Below the pieces are notes generated by a model. That model saw nothing but the letters and a program-made list of their open reading frames with translations. It searched no databases and was not told the DNA's origin. Made by a program: the position numbers and the translations under genes. Shown here piece by piece: positions 7,172 through 15,072 of a DNA stretch of 64,000 nt (positions within the stretch are counted from its first letter, which is position 1; the number at the start of each line of letters is the position of its first letter). The stretch covers positions 1-64,000 of the forward strand of contig NZ_JANFNG010000002.1 in assembly GCF_024436035.1 (NCBI RefSeq), read 5' to 3'. This stretch comes from Streptomyces humicola (GTDB taxonomy: Bacteria > Actinomycetota > Actinomycetes > Streptomycetales > Streptomycetaceae).

Positions 7172-8722
7172 TCAGTGGGCCAGGCGCGCTTGGAGGGCCT
7201 CTGTGGTGACCGAGGCGGGCGGGTCCTGTTCGATCAGGGCGGCCAGCTTCTTGCGGTCGACCTTGCCGTTGCCGTTGGTGGGCAGGGCGTCGAGGCGGAC
7301 GCAGCGGCGCGGGATCTTGAAGGGTTCGATGTGGTCCCGCATGCCCTCGCGTACCTGGTCGGCGGTGACGTCCGCGACGACGGCGAGGAGCGCGGTCCGC
7401 TTGCCCTCGGGAGGCAGTACGGCGGCAGAGGTCACTCCGTCGACCCGGGTCGCGGCGGCCTCGACCTCGGTGGTGCTCAGGCGGAACCCGCGCTCCTTGT
7501 AGAGGTCGTCCCTGCGGCCGGAGAAGTAGAGGTAGCCGTCCTTGTCCTGCCAGCCGTAGTCGCCGGTGCGCAGCTCGGGGAACAGCCCCTCCGTGCGCGG
7601 GAAGCGCTCGGCGGTCAGCTCGGGGCGGCGCCAGTACCCAGCCATGACGTTGGGGCCGCGCACGACGATCTGGCCGATCTCTCCCGCGGGCAGCCGGTCT
7701 CCGTCGTCGTCGACGATGAAGACCTCGGTGCCCGGCAGCGGCAGCCCGCAGGAGCCCGGGTGGTCCAGGTCCCCATCGGGGGGCATGATCGCCGTGCGCT
7801 TGCACTCGGTGAGGCCGTACATCACCTGGATTCGCAGGTGGGGCAGGGCGGCGCGCAGCGCGGTCATGGTGGGCTCGGAGAGCGCCGCACCAGTGTTGGT
7901 GAGCAGGCGAAGGCGGCCCGGCCCGCCACTGCTGCGGCCGAGCAGCCAGGCGAGTCGGTCCGAGACGGAAGGCATGGAGGGCAGGACGGTGGCGCCCGCC
8001 TTTTCCAGGCTGCGCAGCAGCGGGGGGCCGACCTCGGCGACCGTGGCCAGATGGAGCCGGGCGCCGCTGAGGGCCGCGAGGTAGACCTGGTAGAGGCCGT
8101 AGTCGAAGGAGAGCGGGAGCGGGCAGTAGACGACGTCGTCGCTGCGGTACTCCAGGCACTCCTGGATAGCGATGACGGCGAATAGCACCTGCTGGTGGGT
8201 GCTGACCACGGCCTTGGGCAGGGAGGTGGTGCCCGAGGTGTAGATCAGGCTGACGGGGTCCACGCTTAGAGCGTTCGGGCCGGCGGGGGTAGCGGCCTCG
8301 GCGGTGTCCGCCTCGAGTGCCGTGCGCACGAGCTCGTCGAGCACGAGGGAGCGGATGCCGTGCTCGGCGGCGGTCCGTCCGGCGTCGAGGTCGTCGGAGA
8401 CCAGCAGCGCGGGCTCGCAGTCGCGCAGGACGTGTTCCAGCGGCCCGCCGCGTACTTGCTCGTGGAGCACGCTGAAGACGGCGCCGACGCGCGAGGCGGC
8501 GTAGACCATGATGGCGATGCCGATGCCGTCGGAGGCGGTGACGATGATCCGGTCGCCGCGCCGCAGGCCCTCGCGTCGCAGGCGGGCGGCCATGGCGGTG
8601 GTGGCGGTGGCGAGTTCCCGGTAAGTGAGGGCGCGATCGCGCGAACTCAGTGCGGTCGAATCCGGATCGCGGTCGGCGGCTTGGTCCAGTATCTCGTGCA
8701 GGAGCTGCGGAGTGCGGGGCAT
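7172..8722 (-). CDS. AMP-dependent amino acid/acyl-ACP ligase
   Basis: A 516-residue adenylate-forming enzyme of the ANL superfamily. Core motifs are IYTSGTTSLPKAV (P-loop), MYGLTECK (aromatic/ATP site), the hinge-region GDYGWQDKDGYLYFSGRRDD and the C-terminal catalytic Lys in NGNGKVDRKK. It resembles ligases found beside a carrier protein and a type III PLP decarboxylase, including the VinN/BtrJ-like and exosortase-A-associated groups, which activate a carboxylate and load it on an ACP. ATG 8722 overlaps the stop of the upstream AcpS-fusion gene (ATGA), indicating tight coupling. The substrate is probably a dicarboxylic amino acid such as aspartate or glutamate, given the decarboxylase partner; this is inferred. 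Confidence 0.88.
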   Translation of the reverse strand: MPRTPQLLHEILDQAADRDPDSTALSSRDRALTYRELATATTAMAARLRREGLRRGDRIIVTASDGIGIAIMVYAASRVGAVFSVLHEQVRGGPLEHVLRDCEPALLVSDDLDAGRTAAEHGIRSLVLDELVRTALEADTAEAATPAGPNALSVDPVSLIYTSGTTSLPKAVVSTHQQVLFAVIAIQECLEYRSDDVVYCPLPLSFDYGLYQVYLAALSGARLHLATVAEVGPPLLRSLEKAGATVLPSMPSVSDRLAWLLGRSSGGPGRLRLLTNTGAALSEPTMTALRAALPHLRIQVMYGLTECKRTAIMPPDGDLDHPGSCGLPLPGTEVFIVDDDGDRLPAGEIGQIVVRGPNVMAGYWRRPELTAERFPRTEGLFPELRTGDYGWQDKDGYLYFSGRRDDLYKERGFRLSTTEVEAAATRVDGVTSAAVLPPEGKRTALLAVVADVTADQVREGMRDHIEPFKIPRRCVRLDALPTNGNGKVDRKKLAALIEQDPPASVTTEALQARLAH

Positions 8723-9675
8723 CAGGCCTCCTCGGCCGTGGAGGTGCGGGCGGTCGACGTGTGCGCCCGGCGGTGGGGTACAACGGTGATGGCGGTCGCA
8801 GTGCACACGAGTTGAGGCTCGTCGAGGACCTCGCCGGCGCTGTCGGCCTCTTCGGGGCTGGCGCGGATGACCTTGTGCGCCTCCAGCTCGACCACGCGGC
8901 GCAGTCGAGTCTGGCGCACCAGCCGTGCGCGCGCCTCGATGTAGTCGCCAGGCCTCACGGGTGCGGTGAAGCGGATGTCGCTGTACTGGGCCAGCAGTCC
9001 TTCGTCGCCGTCCGTGCGGACGGTGATCTCGGTGACGAGGTCGCCGAACAGACGCAGGATGCGCGCACCGTCGACGAGGTTGCCCCCGTAGTGAGCCTCT
9101 TCCTGGCCGACGCGTACGCGGAGGAAGGCGGTGGTCTGCGCTTCTCGCTCGTCGCGGGTACTGGTCCCGATGGTCGCGGTCGCGGGAGTGTTCGGCGGCG
9201 GCAAGGCGTCAAGCTCCTTCGGTGCGGTGGGTTCGGTTCGTCCGTTTCCGGCGGCTTCGCCGGTGGGGTCGTCGGCGGTCGTACCAAGGGCCTCGGGGAG
9301 GCTGATGGCGACGGCGGCCACGACGTTCTGCTTATGAGTGATGGAGACTGAGACGGATGACGGGGGCAGTTGCGCGGCTCGTCCGCGGAGGTGGACGACA
9401 GGGGCGCCGTGCGTGGTGTGCTCCACGCAAATCTCCCGTGGCGTCACACCTTGGAGGAATCCGATTCCCAGGACTTTGAGGAGGGCCTCTTTGGCGGCGA
9501 ACCGGCCGGCCAGGAATTCCAGGCGGCGGTCTTCGCCGAGGGTCTCGGCGTGGGCTATTTCCTCCGGTGCGAAACTGAAGCGCAAGAACCAGGGTCGTTC
9601 GATGAGGCGGCGGAGTTCGGAGCGGTCGAGTACGTCCAGTCCGACTCGCGCAGCTTGCTTCGCTGCGGTTCTCAT
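8722..9675 (-). CDS. Fusion: holo-ACP synthase (AcpS) + beta-aminoacyl ammonia-lyase-like hotdog domain
   Basis: A 317-residue two-domain protein. Residues 1-128 are an AcpS-type phosphopantetheinyl transferase: VGLDVLDRSEL carries the Mg-binding Asp14, and LAGRFAAKEALLKVLGIG carries Glu63. A Pro/Thr-rich linker (about 130-182) follows. Residues 184-302 form a hotdog fold with AHYGGNLVDGARILRLFGD and RFTAPVRPGDYIEARARLV, the pattern of 3-aminobutyryl-CoA ammonia-lyases of lysine fermentation. The first domain would activate the operon's ACP; the second could remove ammonia from, or add it to, a beta-aminoacyl thioester. It sits between decarboxylase and ligase genes. I know of no characterised protein with this fusion. 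The domain assignments are good; the lyase chemistry is inferred. Confidence 0.82.
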   Translation of the reverse strand: MRTAAKQAARVGLDVLDRSELRRLIERPWFLRFSFAPEEIAHAETLGEDRRLEFLAGRFAAKEALLKVLGIGFLQGVTPREICVEHTTHGAPVVHLRGRAAQLPPSSVSVSITHKQNVVAAVAISLPEALGTTADDPTGEAAGNGRTEPTAPKELDALPPPNTPATATIGTSTRDEREAQTTAFLRVRVGQEEAHYGGNLVDGARILRLFGDLVTEITVRTDGDEGLLAQYSDIRFTAPVRPGDYIEARARLVRQTRLRRVVELEAHKVIRASPEEADSAGEVLDEPQLVCTATAITVVPHRRAHTSTARTSTAEEA

Positions 9676-9705
9676 TCGGATCAGGTGTCCGTACGGATCA
9701 CGTGT

Positions 9706-10992
9706 TCAGGCGGACGCGGCGCGGAGATCGACGAGGTGCTGCTTCGCTAGCAGGTCCTCCGTCGTGTCGCGCTCCCGGATGAGGTGGGCGCGCCCGCCGT
9801 GGACGAGCACCTCGGCCGGGAAGCCGTGGCTCAGGAAGAGGCCGGGCGAGGCGGTCGGCCCGTAGGCTCCGGACCGCTCCACCGCGAGCAGGTCTCCCGG
9901 TCGCACTTCCGGCAGGTGGACCTTCTTGGCCACCACGTCGTTGGGCGTGCACAGGGGCCCGGTCACGCTGTAGGAGCGCGAGGCTCCCGCGGCCCGGTCC
10001 TCCAGGTGGCGGACCGGGAAATTGCGCTTGACGAAGCTGCCAACGCCGACGGCCGCCATGTGGTGGTTCGTGCCGCCGTCGGCCACCACGAAGCTCTCCC
10101 CCATGGACTCCTTCACGTAGCGGGCGCGGACGACGTACGTACCGGCCGTGGCGGTGAGGAAGCGGCCCAGTTCCATGATCATCCGGCAGTCTGGGTTGCG
10201 CACCGAGAAGGGAGTGATGACCTCCGCGAGGCCGGCGCCCAGCGCATCGAGGTCCAGGTCCTTCTCGTTGTCGAAGTAGGCGACGCCGAGTCCGCCGCCG
10301 AAGTCGACGGTCTCCAGGGGGAAACCGAGCTGTCCGGCCAGGTCCTCCGCGGTGGCGAGGATGCGCCGGGTGTTCTCGACGACGTCCTCGTGGTTAAGAA
10401 ACCGCGTCCCCATGTACGCGTGCACGCCCTTCACTCGGACGTTACGGAGGGCCGCGAGGCGGTGCTTGGAACCGCGCAGTTCGGCTTCATCGATGCCGAA
10501 CTGCCGGGGCTTACCGCCCATGGCCAGTCCGGACCCCTTGCTGTCGAAGGCCGGGTTCACCCGGAGGAGTACCGGGAAGTCGTCACGTTTTGCCGCTGCC
10601 AACAGCGAGTCGAGCAGGTCGAGTTCGTCCAGTGACTCGCAGACGATCGCGTGAATGTCGGCTTCGACGCACGCGGTGAGCTCCCTCTCGTCCTTGCCGG
10701 GGCCGAGGAAGATAATGTCGCCAGGGTCGACTCCCGCCCGCAGGGCGGTGGCCAGTTCGGCGTAGGAGGAGACCTCGGCTCCCGTACCGAACGAGTTCAG
10801 CAGGGCGCAGACGCTGATGTTCGGGTTCGCCTTGAGCGAGTAGAAGATGTCGGCGCCGGCGGGGAGCAGGCCGCGCAACGTGCGGTACGTGTTCGCGAGG
10901 ACGTCCGCGTCGTAAACGAACAGCGGGGTGCCGTACTCCTCGGCGAGATCCGCCATCGAATTTCCCTGGACACTGTTCTTCGAGGTCGTCAT
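9706..10992 (-). CDS. PLP-dependent decarboxylase acting on ACP-bound amino acid (VinO/BtrK-like)
   Basis: A 428-residue alanine-racemase-fold (type III) PLP decarboxylase of the diaminopimelate/ornithine decarboxylase superfamily. It shows EYGTPLFVYDAD at the N-terminus, the PLP lysine in IFYSLKANPN (Lys54), the glycine-rich ETVDFGGGLGV and the active-site region GPLCTPNDVVAKK. The last is closer to enzymes that decarboxylate aminoacyl-ACPs (BtrK, VinO, FlvO types) than to free diaminopimelate decarboxylase, which usually has CESGD. It is the first gene of the operon that contains the ACP and ligase. An in-frame ATG at 10956 is an alternative start with AGGGAA upstream. The predicted product is a beta- or gamma-amino acyl-ACP. 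Confidence 0.87.
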   Translation of the reverse strand: MTTSKNSVQGNSMADLAEEYGTPLFVYDADVLANTYRTLRGLLPAGADIFYSLKANPNISVCALLNSFGTGAEVSSYAELATALRAGVDPGDIIFLGPGKDERELTACVEADIHAIVCESLDELDLLDSLLAAAKRDDFPVLLRVNPAFDSKGSGLAMGGKPRQFGIDEAELRGSKHRLAALRNVRVKGVHAYMGTRFLNHEDVVENTRRILATAEDLAGQLGFPLETVDFGGGLGVAYFDNEKDLDLDALGAGLAEVITPFSVRNPDCRMIMELGRFLTATAGTYVVRARYVKESMGESFVVADGGTNHHMAAVGVGSFVKRNFPVRHLEDRAAGASRSYSVTGPLCTPNDVVAKKVHLPEVRPGDLLAVERSGAYGPTASPGLFLSHGFPAEVLVHGGRAHLIRERDTTEDLLAKQHLVDLRAASA

Positions 10993-11350
10993 ACCGTCAC
11001 TGCCACCCGCCGTCGTCTTCGGGTGAGAGGCAAGGAATTCCCTTCCTCACCGGTGAGCTATCGGAGATGAACATTCGCTCTTTCATGACTCGCCTCTCGC
11101 TGGTTTGCTGTTCGGCGATAACGAGTCTGCGATGTTCGCAGCGGCGAGGGAAGGACGAACGGTTGGCCTGAATGGGTCCTGACCTGTTCAGGACTGCGGT
11201 CGGATTAGTCATCCAGCCAAAGGGCCACGGCGATCAGGACATTCTCCAGGCTGGACCGTTTGGGACACGCAAAAATGTGCATGCAGGTCCCACGCACCGC
11301 CCGGGCACGGCAGCAGCGGCGCGTGGCACGGGCGTCGGGAGGAGTCGGGC
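10993..11350. other. Upstream region of the ectoine-like operon; no gene
   Basis: No supported gene. It contains the probable promoter of the decarboxylase-led operon and a perfect TCCTGA-N5-TCAGGA palindrome (listed separately). I did not find a convincing copy of the GAACC-N9-GGTT operator here. Confidence 0.5.
11177..11193. promoter_or_regulatory. TCCTGA-N5-TCAGGA palindrome upstream of the operon
   Basis: A perfect 6-bp inverted repeat with a 5-bp spacer, about 185 bp upstream of the decarboxylase start. The same half-sites occur at 13730-13735 and 13752-13757 with a 16-bp spacer, upstream of the CGNR and EctD-like genes. It may bind the LuxR-type regulator encoded nearby; this is a guess from position. 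Confidence 0.35.
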
Positions 11351-11638
11351 TCACTCCACGTCGTAGGGGTGGAGGGGTACTTCGGCCCGCCGCAGGGACC
11401 AGGCGGCCAGAGGACTGCAGCTGGTGGTTGCATGCTGCCAGATCCGCTTCGCCGCCCTCTCGGCCTCGTCCAGGGAGGCGGCGCGGAGGAAGAGGCTGAC
11501 GACAAGGTAGGGCCGCGTCTGTGTGTGAACGCTGACGTGCTCGACGACGTCCGGCGCCGCGTCGTGGAGCGCCTGCTTGAGCTCAGCGGGCGGGTGGGCA
11601 TCGCCCGAGGGTGCGAGGGTGAGCTGTACGAGGTACAT
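11351..11638 (-). CDS. Small hypothetical protein (95 aa)
   Basis: An intact 95-residue ORF encoding MYLVQLTLAP followed by a mixed alpha/beta sequence with a LVVSLFLRAASLDEAERAAKRIW segment, resembling a small ferredoxin-like fold domain. No membrane segment, signal peptide or cysteine pair is evident. It lies between the biosynthetic operon and the LuxR-type regulator, on the same strand. I do not recognise the family; it could be a small accessory or regulatory protein of the cluster. Confidence 0.6.
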   Translation of the reverse strand: MYLVQLTLAPSGDAHPPAELKQALHDAAPDVVEHVSVHTQTRPYLVVSLFLRAASLDEAERAAKRIWQHATTSCSPLAAWSLRRAEVPLHPYDVE

Positions 11639-11705
11639 GAGTGGGGTGTCCTGTCCGAATGGTCATTCCCTTTCGACTGCTTGTCGATCGGCGACGTACG
11701 GGCCG

Positions 11706-12689
11706 TCACGGCCGGATGAGGCCCATAGCAGCCGCGTGCAGGCCGGCCTGGAACCGGCTTCGCGCGCCGAGGTGGCCCATGAGCTTCGTGGCGATCCGGC
11801 GTGCCGTCCGGCCTGACACGCCCAGCCGCGCCGCAACGTAGTCGTCGGTGTGCCCGAGGGACAACAGCCTCAGGGCTTCCAGTTGTTGCGGACTGAGGCC
11901 CTGTTCGTCACTCAACTGAGTGCTCTCCCCTATGGGGTGGGCGGCCTGCCAAATATTCTCGAAGAGGGCGTACAGGGACGACACTACTCCAGCCGTCCGG
12001 AGGACCACCGCCCCGGCCGAGGTGTCGTCTGCGTCGACGGCGACGATGGCGATCTTTTTGTCGCAGATGATCAGGCGGTTCGGCAGCGAGGGCGCGGTGC
12101 GTATGCGGCCGCCGCGTTCGGCGAGCCAGTCCGCGTGCGCGACCGTGAGGGGATCGTTGCGGACGCTGTCCAAGTACACCGTGCGCATCCGCACCCCTCG
12201 CGCGAGCAGGGCGTCCGCGATCGGGCGTGAGCTGCGCAGGTTGGCCTCCGTCTGCGCTCCGCCCGGGGCGAAGGTCAGCAGCTCGTCCTGGACCTTGTCG
12301 TGCAGCGCCGCCAGGTAGTCGCGTACGGAGTCGACCCCGGTCAGGCGGTGCACCTCGTCCTCGGGGCTCCCATGGGTGAACTCCGACTTGAGCTGTAGGG
12401 CGGCGGCCTGGACCTCCTGCACGCGCTGCTGCTGCGCCGCGAGTTCGGCCCGTTCCTTGGCGAGCAGGATCTCCGCGGCGAGGTGAGGTTCCACGACGTG
12501 GAAGCTCTGGGGGTCTTCGAGGGAGTGGCGCACCAGGGCCAGCTCGCCGAGGGTGTCGAGTGCCGCCCGTACTTCCTGCTCGGTCAGTTCGAGCCTGCGC
12601 ACCAGCTCGGCCACGCCCTCCTGCGGATGCGCCAGCATCTCGCGGTAGACCATTTCCGCCGTGGCGTCGATCCTGAGAACGTCCAGCAT
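11706..12689 (-). CDS. LuxR-family transcriptional regulator with TrmB-like N-terminus
   Basis: A 327-residue regulator. The N-terminus (about 1-60) is a winged-helix/TrmB-like segment including EGVAELVRRLELTEQEV. A middle sensor-like region follows with PSLPNRLIICDKKIAIVAV, and the C-terminal HTH_LuxR domain (about 265-327) has LSPQQLEALRLLSLGHTDDYVAARLGVSGRTARR. This architecture is common among pathway-specific regulators in Streptomyces clusters. I place the start at ATG 12689, which has AGGGAAG upstream; the longer reading frame to 12944 is compositionally unlike coding sequence. It probably activates the adjacent ectoine-like operon. Confidence 0.85.
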   Translation of the reverse strand: MLDVLRIDATAEMVYREMLAHPQEGVAELVRRLELTEQEVRAALDTLGELALVRHSLEDPQSFHVVEPHLAAEILLAKERAELAAQQQRVQEVQAAALQLKSEFTHGSPEDEVHRLTGVDSVRDYLAALHDKVQDELLTFAPGGAQTEANLRSSRPIADALLARGVRMRTVYLDSVRNDPLTVAHADWLAERGGRIRTAPSLPNRLIICDKKIAIVAVDADDTSAGAVVLRTAGVVSSLYALFENIWQAAHPIGESTQLSDEQGLSPQQLEALRLLSLGHTDDYVAARLGVSGRTARRIATKLMGHLGARSRFQAGLHAAAMGLIRP

Positions 12690-13050
12690 GTGCTTCCCTC
12701 TCTGCATCTGCGTGCGGTGGCGGGACGAGGGGGCGCGGGAGCCTGGTGGCAACGACGCCCTGCTGTCGTCGTCAACAGCGCCCGACGGTTGTCGAGCGAC
12801 AGCATTCCGAACTTGCGAGCAGCACTCCGCGGCGCGAGCCGCTTCCAACGCACCAGGCAAGTGCTGGCGTTGGATGCGGTCGCGATGAGCGACGACGGCG
12901 CGGCTACCTGCTCGCGACGGTCGAACACGAGGCGCTCCATCCACCGTGCGACTAGGTCGGGCGCCTCCCTGACGGGGAGGAACGGCCAGGAGGCTGGGGC
13001 GTCGGCGTAGAACCGCGTACGGTGCGGCTTCAGCCGGCGCGGCTCGAGTC
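12690..13050. other. Intergenic region, no supported gene
   Basis: 361 bp between the LuxR-type gene and the CGNR gene, both on the minus strand. It should hold the LuxR-gene promoter. I see no operator-like GAACC-N9-GGTT copy and no RNA gene. Confidence 0.5.
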
Positions 13051-13605
13051 CTAGCGCTTGTTGGCGAGGTAGCGCGCCTTCTTTTCGCGGTTCCCGCAGG
13101 TGTTCATCTCGCACCATCTGCGTGTGGCGCCCCGGCTGGTGTCGAAGAAGGCGGCCCGACACGTGGGGGACGCGCACAACGCCATCCTCCCCTCGCGCGC
13201 GCCCGAGATGATGTCGACCGCGTCGGCGGCGATCACGCTGAGAGCGTCCCCGACGGAGGCGGAACCCAGGTGCCACTCGTGTTCGCCCTGGGGCGAAAGG
13301 ATCGCCGAGGCCTGGCCGCCCGTACTGCAGTCATTGATGACCTGGATGGCCGCGGCGGGAGGGGGGATCTGCGTCGCGACGGCGGTAGCGGCTTCGTGGA
13401 TCGCTTCACGCAGTTGACGAGCATGCTCCAGCTGGGAATCGCTGCACGAGTCGACCTTGAGCCCGTTGACCGCCAACCAGTCGACCAGCCGCTCGGGGAC
13501 GGGAACGCGTTCGACGGGTTCACCGCAGCGTTCTGTGAGGGTCGCCGTGAAGCTGGTCGCCAGCACCTTGCCAAGACGGAACTCGGGGAAACGCTTGACG
13601 GACAT
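13051..13605 (-). CDS. ABATE/CGNR zinc-finger regulator
   Basis: A 184-residue protein with an N-terminal ABATE (DUF1470) ligand-binding-like domain and a C-terminal CGNR zinc finger. Cys144 and Cys149 (CASPTC) and Cys165 and Cys170 (RRWCEMNTCGNREKKARYL) form the metal site and the CGNR signature (170-173). Proteins of this family are thought to be DNA-binding regulators, often for stress or secondary metabolism. A predicted promoter places its transcription start at or next to the ATG, so the mRNA may be leaderless. Two copies of a GAACC-N9-GGTT palindrome lie directly upstream, the first overlapping the -10 region, which suggests autoregulation. Confidence 0.87.
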   Translation of the reverse strand: MSVKRFPEFRLGKVLATSFTATLTERCGEPVERVPVPERLVDWLAVNGLKVDSCSDSQLEHARQLREAIHEAATAVATQIPPPAAAIQVINDCSTGGQASAILSPQGEHEWHLGSASVGDALSVIAADAVDIISGAREGRMALCASPTCRAAFFDTSRGATRRWCEMNTCGNREKKARYLANKR

Positions 13606-13606
13606 G

Positions 13607-13624
13607 GAACCACCTTAGCCGGTT
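13607..13624. promoter_or_regulatory. Operator copy 1, GAACC-N9-GGTT
   Basis: GAACC ACCTTAGCC GGTT, two bases upstream of the CGNR start codon and across its predicted -10. It is one of four copies with identical 9-bp spacing in this cluster. Its position suggests repression of the CGNR gene. Confidence 0.65.
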
Positions 13625-13640
13625 ACCATGTCGAGGACAA
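13612..13640 (-). promoter_or_regulatory. Predicted promoter of the CGNR gene, possibly leaderless
   Basis: On the minus strand TTGTCC (13640-13635) is separated by 17 bp from TAAGGT (13617-13612). A start point 6-7 bp on would fall at the ATG (13605), giving a leaderless or near-leaderless transcript, which is common in Streptomyces regulators. This is a sequence-pattern prediction only. Confidence 0.45.
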
Positions 13641-13646
13641 GCAAGA

Positions 13647-13664
13647 GAACCGATCCAGGCGGTT
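13647..13664. promoter_or_regulatory. Operator copy 2, GAACC-N9-GGTT
   Basis: GAACC GATCCAGGC GGTT, 40 bp from copy 1 and upstream of the predicted -35 of the CGNR gene. The spacing of about four helical turns matches that of the pair in front of the MFS gene. Confidence 0.62.
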
Positions 13665-13938
13665 CCGCGCTGCTGGAGGGCACGGCACTCCGCGTCGGCG
13701 TCTCCGTGGGCGGACGGTGCACTTCGCGGTCCTGATTAGGCCAAGGACGATTCAGGACACTCGTAGACCCTTTTCTTTACTCTCTGAGAGCTTGCAGTAT
13801 CGAAAGGACCGGAGAACGAACCAATGAGCCGCGAGAAAGAAAGGCCTTGGAATTCCGGCCCCGCGCCCTGCAAGCCGATGAATTGCGCTCCTGTACGGGC
13901 AGAAAAAGCCGCCGCTCCCCTGAAAAGGAGAACAGCAC

Positions 13939-14841
13939 ATGACTGTCGCTCAGCGTCCCGACCTGTATCCGACCCGGGTCCTCGGTGAGGCCGTTCCCAA
14001 GCCGCGGACGGACCCGTCGGTGTGGGGAGAGGCTCCGGGCCCGCTCGACGGCGAGCAGCTCAAGCAGTACGACTCCAACGGCTACCTGGTCCTCGACGAC
14101 CTGCTCTCCGCGCAGGAGGTGGACCTCTACCTCTCCGAACTCCGGCGCCTCGGTGAGGACCCGGCACTGCTCGCGAGCGAGCGCGTCATCCTGGAACCGG
14201 AGTCCGACGAGGTCCGTTCCGTCTTCGAGGTCGAGAAGGTCAGCGAGATCTTCGCCGAGCTGCTCCGGTCGCCCAGGCTCATGGACATCGCCCGCCAGGT
14301 GCTCGACTCCGAGGTCTACATCCACCAGAGCCGGGTCAACTACAAGCCAGGGTTCGGCGGCGCCCCGTTCCACTGGCACTCCGACTTCGAGACCTGGCAC
14401 TCCGAGGACGGCATGCCCCGGCCGCGCGCGTTCAGCGTCTCGATCTCCCTCACCGAGAACCACCCGTTCAACGGCCCGCTCATGGTCATGCCCGGCACCC
14501 ACAAGACGTTCGTCCCCACGGTCGGGGCCACCCCGCAGAACTACCACAAGGAGTCGCTCCGCGTGGCCGCCCCCAGCGTCGGCTCCCCGGATCGCAAGCA
14601 CCTGACGCGCATGGCGGAGGAGCACGGGATCGAACAGATCACGGGTCCCGCCGGCTCCGCGGTGATGTTCGACTCCAACCTGCTGCACGGCTCCAACGGA
14701 AACCTCTCGCCGTTCGCACGCTCGAACATCTTCATCGTCTACAACAGCGTGGAGAACACACTGGGGGCGCCCTACGCCGCGGACGCGCCGCGTCCGCAGT
14801 ACCTCAGCAACCGCGAATTCCCCTCCCCGCGAGGCATGTAG
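13939..14841 (+). CDS. ectD: EctD-like Fe(II)/2-oxoglutarate dioxygenase (ectoine hydroxylase homologue)
   Basis: A 300-residue PhyH-family dioxygenase closely matching ectoine 5-hydroxylase (EctD/ThpD). The signature FHWHSDFETWHSEDGMPRPR (144-163) contains the iron ligands His147 and Asp149; the distal His is His250 in SNLLHGSNGN. GGYL-like NGYLVLDDLL near residue 47 and NHPFNGPLMVMPGTHK are also typical. A strong AAAAGGAG site precedes the ATG. It is on the opposite strand from the EctABC-like genes, divergent from the CGNR regulator and followed by the exporter gene. It likely hydroxylates the ring product of this cluster; the canonical reaction is ectoine to 5-hydroxyectoine. Confidence 0.9.
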   Translation: MTVAQRPDLYPTRVLGEAVPKPRTDPSVWGEAPGPLDGEQLKQYDSNGYLVLDDLLSAQEVDLYLSELRRLGEDPALLASERVILEPESDEVRSVFEVEKVSEIFAELLRSPRLMDIARQVLDSEVYIHQSRVNYKPGFGGAPFHWHSDFETWHSEDGMPRPRAFSVSISLTENHPFNGPLMVMPGTHKTFVPTVGATPQNYHKESLRVAAPSVGSPDRKHLTRMAEEHGIEQITGPAGSAVMFDSNLLHGSNGNLSPFARSNIFIVYNSVENTLGAPYAADAPRPQYLSNREFPSPRGM

Positions 14842-15013
14842 GGCACCCGCGCCCGTCGCCGTACAGGTGAGGCCGTGCTGGCCCCGGCCGTGTCCGCGCC
14901 CCCTCTCCCGGCGCCGCACGGGCCGGGGCCCGGCTCGCGTAGTTCCGGCCGCCGGTCCGTCGCAGGGTCGGCCTCCGACACGTTACTCGCGCGGCGCCCC
15001 AGGCAGGAGCGTG

Positions 15014-15031
15014 GAACCGGCTTGGCCGGTT
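15014..15031. promoter_or_regulatory. Operator copy 3, GAACC-N9-GGTT
   Basis: GAACC GGCTTGGCC GGTT, reaching the -35 of the predicted MFS-gene promoter. It forms a pair with copy 4, 41 bp away. Confidence 0.65.
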
Positions 15032-15058
15032 GCCGGAAGCATCACGGAATGGTAGAAC
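15030..15058 (+). promoter_or_regulatory. Predicted promoter of the MFS exporter gene
   Basis: TTGCCG (15030-15035), a 17-bp spacer and TAGAAC (15053-15058). The flanking operator copies overlap both hexamers, which fits repression by a protein binding the two sites. No experimental support. Confidence 0.4.
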
Positions 15059-15072
15059 CGCCTTAGATGGTT
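15055..15072. promoter_or_regulatory. Operator copy 4, GAACC-N9-GGTT
   Basis: GAACC GCCTTAGAT GGTT, overlapping the predicted -10 of the MFS gene. The core resembles copy 1 (CCTTAG) most closely. Confidence 0.65.

Noticed and set aside
858..10992. Reading the EctABC-like genes as a normal ectoine operon
   Set aside because: Gene order is broken by redox and ACP genes, the EctA CoA loop is lost and the EctC iron ligand differs, so simple ectoine synthesis is not the best explanation, although it is not excluded.
9706..10992. Diaminopimelate decarboxylase for lysine synthesis
   Set aside because: The active-site segment is CTPNDV rather than CESGD, and it is in an operon with ACP and ligase, which favours an ACP-bound amino acid substrate.
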